A stretch of 64,000 nucleotides of DNA from Parus major. Lineage: Eukaryota; Chordata; Aves; Passeriformes; Paridae. Position 1 is the stretch's first letter, and each line of letters begins with the position of its first letter. The position numbers and the translations under genes were made by a program. Positions 57,501-64,000 of this stretch are shown here, in pieces. Location: assembly GCF_001522545.3 (NCBI RefSeq), contig NC_031768.1, forward strand, positions 8,019,403 to 8,083,402, read 5' to 3'. The notes under the pieces were generated by a model, which worked only from the letters and a program-made list of their open reading frames with translations, did no database searches and had not been told where the DNA came from.

Positions 57501-58627
57501 GAAAAGAACCTTAATGGACAGCTCTCTTTCAGCAAGCCTTAGGAAAAACAACATGCTTCTAAAAAGGCTGTAAATAAATTGAAATTCAGTCTAAGTGAAT
57601 GCAGGCTGGTACGTTTTGGGTGGAGGGAGGAAAGCGAGGAGTACAAAGTAAGAGGCACTTGGAGTCATGAAAAAAGCTGAGAATCAATAAACAGACTGAA
57701 GAACAGTGAACAAAATGCACCAGGATTGAAAATGAAAATAAAAAAAGCCAAACCCTTCAGCCTTTGGGGAATTAGTGCTGCATATACAGCTACAATGGCC
57801 CAGGAAAACAAAAATTAAGGGATCTTAAACTGTCAGTGGCTGTGGCCAAAACCCCACACATCTTTAGTTCCCTTCTTTAAAAAAGAGCTGATATTTCTCA
57901 TATCCTACTTTATGGCCCTTTAGGACTGGGATCAAACCGGGAAGAGCTGGGGTAGCAGTTTTCTGCCACTCTCAGGGGTTATGCCTGTCTGATGGGGTAG
58001 GAAGGAATACCACAAGAAGAGGAGGCTTGGGAAGGAAGTTTGTAACCATGAATTGTATACACTGAACACTCTCAGCACCATACCAAGTTTATAATAAAGA
58101 CGTGTAATGGAATATATATTTATTCTGCTTCTATTTCTTTCTTCAAAATGCATTGCCATAAACCTGAAAAAAAACCCTCTTAAATCTTGGGATCCTGTTT
58201 GTCTACAATGCTCTTTTCCTGCTGGAGATGTGCTTTTTCAGGCTGAGCACAGGGAGCTCAGGCAGTGAAGCTCTAAACACCACTCCCATCGATTCCTGAT
58301 ACCATGCTGAGGAGAAAAATAAGATAATCTCACCAGACCCTGCTCATGTCATGAAAATGCACAGGCAAGAAGACAGAGCACATGGAAGAACACCTTGTCT
58401 TGGCACAAATGTCCCCCTGGATTACAGCAGGTTTCCTCCCAGGGATACCAGTTGCACTGCTGGTGCATGGGGTGAAGGGACAGGTCTGGCACTGGCAGCC
58501 CAGCTGTGGATGCTGAGCAGGTCTGGCCTGTCCCAGGAGCAGATTTCCCTGTGGTCTCTGTGTCTGACTGCAGTGGGTGGGAGCTGGAGCCTTCACAGGG
58601 GCAGTGATCTGGTACTGAGGGAGTGAA
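51566..58627. other. Gene-free unique sequence
   Basis: There is no supportable gene over about 7 kb. 51760-51990 is A/T-rich and conserved-looking; 53700-53960 carries a small CpG cluster; 56090-56400 is listed separately as an enhancer-like block; 57030-57230 is similar in texture but shorter. No further CR1, LTR or SINE is recognised. Open frames are at most 159 codons and overlap on both strands. Confidence 0.5.
56090..56400. promoter_or_regulatory. Candidate conserved noncoding block with OTX-type sites
   Basis: A/T-rich, high-complexity sequence with GGATTA (56142-56147), TAATCC (56301-56306), TAATC (56311-56315) and a further GGATAATC near 56370. These are bicoid/OTX/PITX-class homeodomain cores in a short interval. 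No repeat is recognised. The regulatory role is inference. Confidence 0.35.
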
Positions 58628-58700
58628 GAATCACAGAACCACAGAATATTCTGAGTTGGAAGGGACCCACAAGAGTCCAGCTCCTGATCACCTGAGCAAA
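58628..58700 (-). mobile_element. Short CR1 LINE 3' fragment, antisense
   Basis: The plus-strand segments 'gaatcacagaaccacagaat' (58627-58646) and 'attctgagttggaagggacc' (58648-58667) are the reverse complement of the 3' terminus of a CR1 subfamily whose end reads 'attctgtggttctgtg'. Recognisable similarity fades after about 58700; the sequence up to about 58850 could be a more diverged continuation. It is non-coding and inactive. Confidence 0.8.
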
Positions 58701-61700
58701 CCCCATGGGCTGCCCCAGGCACAGGTCTAGCTCACACTTTGGAGGAAGTTTTCCCTCATCCAAACACACTGCAGGGATCTCCCCAACCTTGCAGCAGGCA
58801 GGTCCCTCAATGCCTCCCTCAGAGGCATTCAGGCAGTCAGCTCTTGTGTACAGTGAACCTTTCTGAGGTTTGGGACCTGCTTCCTCCCAGGCATGGGACC
58901 AGCAGCCCATATGGCCCACACAGCTTGCTCTCCCTTGACAGGCAGCCCATGGCTGATTTTTCTTTCTGGAAAGAATGCCTGATCAGGAGTCTTGCTTTAA
59001 GCCTGTTTTTCAGGAAAAAAGAAAAAAAAAGCTCGCATGATTTACTCTGTGCATGTACAAATGCCTGGATCTCCCTTAGCAAGCTTTGAATCCATCAGCC
59101 CAGCTCACCAGGTTTGACAAAGATTGTCAAGTTGCTATTTTCCAGCTGCCCTTACTTGCTGGGCTAAGTGACCTTGGAGGTGGCACATGCCAGGGGACCT
59201 GTTGGAGTGTGTCACATTCCCCACGTGGACATTTCCCTCTCCTGGAAAGCTGGGGCTGGAGGGACATGGCTATGTTTTACCTTCCTACAGGGTGAGAGCA
59301 AATCTGTGGAACCCAGGAGTGCAGAGGCTTGGGGGTTTCACAGACACAGCCAGAGATACCTGGCTTCTGTGGGCAGTGTGGGAACAGACAGCTGGCTATT
59401 CATCTTCTCCCCAGGGTGAAGACTGAAGCACGAGGTCATGCTTTGCTGGCAGGGAACCAGAGAAAACATGGAGACAGACCTCATAGTGCCCCAGCTTCAA
59501 GAAGAGCTTCAGCAGAAGCTTTCATTTCCTTACATGTCAGAGTCAACCAACACCAAGACACAGATCTGTAATAACCATCTGGTCATTAGCTCTTTTACTT
59601 GCTACTTCCCATCCTCCCTACCCAGCCCCCAGCATGCTCTCTGAGCCCACTCCTGGGGTTTACAGCTTAAGAGGAAAGTATCTGCATAAAGTAATACATT
59701 TTATAGTTTGCAGTTATATTCTGCCCTGCACATCCTCACATCTGCCATGGGTTTTTCTCAAGGTCTCTGCTCTACAGGCAGGACTCTCATATTCCCTAGG
59801 ATGTAAATCTGAAATCACAAAATGACCTCATGCATTTTTTTTTTGCTCTGGTTTCAATCTACCTTCCCATTTCCAGCATACTTCCAATACACAGAGTATA
59901 TTTCCCTGTGTTCATTTTCAACTATTCTCTATTTCCATTTTTGTTTATTCCTTCTCCTTGGTCTCTCTTTTTGTCTGTCTTTTGTCTACCAGTCCTCCTT
60001 TCCTCCTTCTGTCCTATTTCAAAATCTTCCTATGAGCCAAGCCTGCTATCTGTAAAGAGTAATGCTGTCAGCTTTAGTAGGAGCTGAATTAACTCCCACG
60101 GCTTTCATCTTCCCAGCATTTTTTTTTTCCACTGCATCCTCTGTTCCCAGACAAAAAAATCCCAGTTCCTGCTTCCATTTTCAACTTCTTTGGAACTTAC
60201 TTGAGCTTTTCTTTCCATTACTTACCTCACACCCTTCTGCAGCCCCTCCTTGAGTCTTTCCTGCTCTTTTCCCTCTCTCCATCTCACAGCAAACAATCTG
60301 CCTAATCTACCATCTCTGGCTACTGAGCATTTCAGTCCACACCCACCGCTGATGTATGGCAGCACCTAATGCATATTAAGATTAGGATCTCTCTCCTGTT
60401 CTCTCCCCTTTCCTTCACAAACGATGCCAAAAAAGGCTGCTGTGGGGTTTTGTTCAGTAGTTCTGCCTCTTCCTTCCCTGCTCCTCCCAAGCGCTGGTAG
60501 AGAAACAGTAAGCCAGTGGGTTACACAAAATTGTAATTAGCCTGTTAAAAACAGAAGAGATTTACTGTCCTGCTTTCTCTCCCAGAACACGACATGAAGC
60601 CTGATGTAATATCACCCAAATCCATGCAAGGACTGAAATGGAACTCCCCAGGAGCAGGAACAGACTCCGGGGAGAAGAGATTGGCAGAGGATGTGTGGGA
60701 AAAAAAGAACTGGATGGGAGAGAGGACTGTAGAAGATGGGAATAAAAGGGAATATTAGAGGAAGCCCATGTTACCTGACATATTATCTTTTCCCTTATAA
60801 TCAAGATGTCCCTTGAAATCTGTATTTCACTGAAACAAATGATCTCTCCCTGGGGAAGTTATTCTAGGAGGCTGATCTGGACAGTTGGGTAAAGGAGGAT
60901 CCACCCAGCATGATCTCAGCTATTTCTTTCTCATAGTTCATAGGAGAGTCATTTTCTCATAGCCACTGTTTCTCTCAAACTTCTGTGCTGCTCTGGGAAA
61001 GAAAAAGGAAATGGGAAACTTTGTGTACCTTGATCACAGAACTAAACTTGACCAAACTTGATCACAGAAGCACAAGCAGCTCTGGAAGGGATTCAGTAAC
61101 CTTGACAATAACAAAAAAGAGTGGATCCTGCTCCTTTCTGTCCCCAAAACCAGGAAGAGAAGACGGTGAGAGATGTTTATTGGAGTAGCTCTTCTTTCTG
61201 TGGGGCCAGGAGGAAAGGTAACAGAAATCAACAAGAAGGGTTGAGAGACAGGAGCATTTCTTACTCTCTTCCTAGGTGTGAGAGAGAAGAGGAGATGAGA
61301 AGCGAGGATGAGAGGCTCTTCTAGATTTTCCTGAGCTGTGAAAAGCAGTAATATTTAGGGTAGGGTGCTGAGAGCAATATGGGGAGCAGAGGACTGAACC
61401 TGCCCCTGAGATTTCTTCAGAGATTTCTTCAGTTCTACAGTGGAAAAGGGTCAAATGTGAAGTAAACTTACATCCATGATTTAGAAGATGTGCTTCCAGC
61501 CCTGGAAGTCTGGCTCGACTGCTGTGGGCAGGCACTTCTCCAAAACACAGGGGCTAAAGACAACAAATGCAGACAGCAAAACCGCCCCAAGTTTCCAAAC
61601 AGCTTCTCTGAGAAGGAAAAGGAAAGACAGAGGAAGAGAGACAATATGCAGAAAGAGAAAGAAGCAAAAAAAAACCAAGATCATAAAAAAAATTCTTATA

Positions 61701-64000
61701 CTTTATTCACAAAAAATCAAATCAGCTATGTTATGTTAAGTAAATTGTGCTAGTAAGTTAGAACTGCCTTGACTTGCCTTATCTAGACACCACAGCTCTT
61801 TAGGTGCATCAGCAGTAAATCATGTGCATTTGCCATGATTCTTGCAACCAGAACTGGGTTTCTGCAGGTTTTAGTACTTCTCCTTTCCTATGGCAGGAAC
61901 GGAGATGGAAATGATGAACAACTCTGTTCATATGCTTCTCACCATTTCCCCTTGATTACTCAAACTTTCTACTCCAGGCAGTGTAATTACCAACTTTTGC
62001 AGCAGGTACGTGTCACCAGCTCATGTCCCAGTCTCAGTCCACAACGCTGAATTAATGTGGCATGGTTTTCCACAGACTTCCATGTCTGCAGGGAAATGTC
62101 TGCAGGAAGGAGAATGCAGTAAGTCCACGTCCATTTGGATGAATTACAACCCCAAAAGAGTAACTGGAAACTTGCTTGCAAAAGTCTGTAGACTTGAGAA
62201 ACAGCAGAATGCAATGAAGAGAGGTAATGACGTTGATTGTCACTAGAAGGAAAAGGCTTGACATATAAATAATGCAAGAGGGAAGGAAGAAGGGACAGAC
62301 AAAAATATTATTGATCATAATCAACAATAATCATCACATGGTTTTTATGAGAACCTATCCTCCCTAAATAGGTGAAGGCATAGGAGCTACCTCAGTAGCC
62401 TAAAAATTAGAATGGTAAGGAGAAGTAAAGCAGACCATGTTTTTACCACTTGTCAAGTAAAACACGACATGTTCCTGAGTAAATAAGGCAGTATGTCTGC
62501 TGGCAAAGTGTGCAAGTATAATACTGTCATCTGTATATTGAGGGAACTCAATCCTGCCAATACAGAGAAAGTGGGGCTTCCTAGAAATTGGTAATTTCAT
62601 CTGATTAATAATGAAAATACTTTTCTCTCTTTCTTTAAGGAACACCTTCTCTCTTTGGGTCAATTTCTTGGGGAAAACACCCACATCAAATTTCAAACTG
62701 AAGAACTTGTGCCTAATGGTTCTGGTGACTGGCTGCAACAGAGAGCATGGTTTAGGAGGCATCCTCAGAAAAGCCTTTACTTGATAAATTCCTCAAGTGG
62801 CAGAGATTATCTTTCCCCTAGTGCCCCAAAACTGCCTTTCTCTGCTCCACTGCACCAGTGACAGATCATGCCTTTTATTGTCTGTGCACCTCAGGGTGCT
62901 TTCCTTTTCCTCTGTAAAAGCATCTTGATTTTCTAGTGAAAACTGAAGGATCCTCACATGTCTTCATGCATCCATGAAACTCACAAGTATTTCAAGAGAT
63001 ATTTAAAATGCATTTGTGTTTCCTCTGCAGAGAAAACTGAGAGGACTGAGGTCAAAGACAACTCATCATCTCTCCAACATTAGTCAGTGTGAGGCATCTG
63101 TACTTAGCTTTGTTTCACATCCTTTGTTATTCTCATTCCTAAATACTTATGTTTGCTACCTTGAAGCTGGAGCAAAGGCGACCCACTCTCCTGCTTTTAA
63201 AGGCAATTTAGAAAAGTGCAAACTGTGCAACAGAAAGGATGACCTGGAAGTAGATGCTCTGCCAGCATGAGTCATGCTGCTTTCTTCGGAAGGGGCTCTT
63301 ACCGTTCACCGGACATGGACCAGATTACTTTTTTTTTTTTATTCCCTGTAAACCATGCTCTGATCCTGTGACATTCAGTATAATTGAGTGGAAGGAAGAC
63401 AGTGTGTAGCTTAGTCAACAGAGACTGAACGATTGAGCACCCAAGGTAGTCACATTGTGTTCCCCTCAATATGCTCTGACAGTCCACAGACAGCTGGCTG
63501 GTCATATGGTGCCAGCCTCTTTTCCTGCTTCTAGCTGCTACATGATATTAAAAGGAGAAGGAAGGAAGGGGAATCCCTTCTTAAAATCATGTGTACAAAC
63601 AATAGCTGCATCAATGCAGATGGAAGGGGATTCTGTCCAAAACACACAGTCAGAAGCAGCAAGTGCTTCAGAGTCTGACAGCCAGTCTCTCCTGAGCCTG
63701 ACTTTCATGGAGAAAGCCACTGCACCTGGAGATGTCCCCCGAGCACTGAGACAGGGGAGGAGGAGGGAGTTGGTGTGGTAGCCCCTAAAGCCCAGCCCTT
63801 GATGCACCAACATCATCAACATCCTCACCCTGTGTGACTGTGAGGTTCAGGCTATGGGGCAGGGCCCTCAGCGTGTTTCTGATGGAAACTCTTCTCCAGA
63901 GTTGTCTGGGTAAGTCATTACACACATGCAGACCAAAAGGGCACCATGGACATCAAGGCATCTTCCCCATGCTGTGTGGTGGCTCCAGGTCAGATGGGGG
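58701..64000. other. Gene-free unique sequence with a strand-composition change
   Basis: There is no supportable gene. The plus strand is strongly pyrimidine-rich at about 59820-60480 and is often purine-rich between about 60650 and 61700. Small tandem duplications occur at 61029-61069 (13-bp word repeated at a 28-bp spacing) and 61409-61432 (12-bp unit twice). The remaining sequence to the end of the window is ordinary unique noncoding DNA with short A or T tracts (for example T tracts near 63328). Confidence 0.5.
61409..61432 (+). repeat. 12-bp tandem duplication
   Basis: AGATTTCTTCAG occurs twice in direct succession. Probably a small slippage event. Confidence 0.9.

Noticed and set aside
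1..64000. CRISPR array, bacterial operon or phage-like system
   Set aside because: No spaced direct repeats, no ribosome-binding-site-led gene series and no prokaryotic genes; the repeats present are avian CR1, LTRs, a minisatellite and microsatellites.

Overview
This window looks like vertebrate nuclear DNA from a bird, most likely a songbird. Four copies or fragments of the avian CR1 LINE are recognisable by their 3' ends (about 2.3, 32.7, 42.6 and 58.6 kb). There are two solo endogenous-retrovirus LTRs (17.7 and 38.5 kb). CpG is depleted over most of the window, and long A/T-rich stretches of high complexity resemble vertebrate conserved noncoding DNA. The LTR starting TGTCCTGGGGTGACTT resembles an ERVL-type LTR that I remember as common in passerine genomes; that family match is from memory, while the LTR boundaries and target-site duplications are read directly from the sequence.

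I find no protein-coding gene that I can support. The longest open frames (about 165 to 206 codons) show no recognisable domain. They overlap one another on both strands, and one of them (32740-33273, minus) is partly the translation of a CR1 fragment. I found no rRNA, no convincing tRNA, no known microRNA by eye, no CRISPR array and no bacterial-type feature. The region is best read as intergenic or intronic, possibly a gene desert next to a developmental regulator. The gene neighbourhood cannot be identified from sequence alone.

Layout. 1-9 kb: unique noncoding DNA with one sense CR1 fragment (2291-2870) and a homeodomain-type AT motif near 5980. 9-11.1 kb: an old CR1/L3-like remnant, then A/T-rich sequence with MEF2-type and octamer motifs, then a clear CpG island (10081-11080) with a G-quadruplex motif; this is the best candidate promoter or regulatory hub. 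11-17.7 kb: unique sequence with conserved-looking A/T-rich patches. 17703-18337: a 635-bp solo LTR with a perfect 5-bp duplication (GAGTG). 18.3-25 kb: a conserved-looking block at 18.95-19.4 kb, a weaker CpG cluster at 22.0-22.45 kb, and a four-copy 30-bp minisatellite at 24.95 kb. 25-32 kb: unique sequence, a palindromic MITE-like remnant (30097-30169) and a degraded tRNA-derived SINE-like remnant (about 31.87 kb). 32.7-42.8 kb: two antisense CR1 fragments around a 281-bp solo LTR (38469-38749) with a perfect 6-bp duplication (GGTCCT). 43-64 kb: simple repeats, several conserved-looking blocks (49.1-49.6, 56.1-56.4 kb), another CR1 fragment and a shift from pyrimidine-rich to purine-rich sequence near 60.5 kb.

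No set of genes acts together here. The functional content, if any, is probably regulatory: the 9.4-11.1 kb CpG-island block and the scattered A/T-rich blocks with homeodomain, POU-octamer and OTX-type motifs. Whether these are conserved or active is inference and needs alignment or chromatin data.
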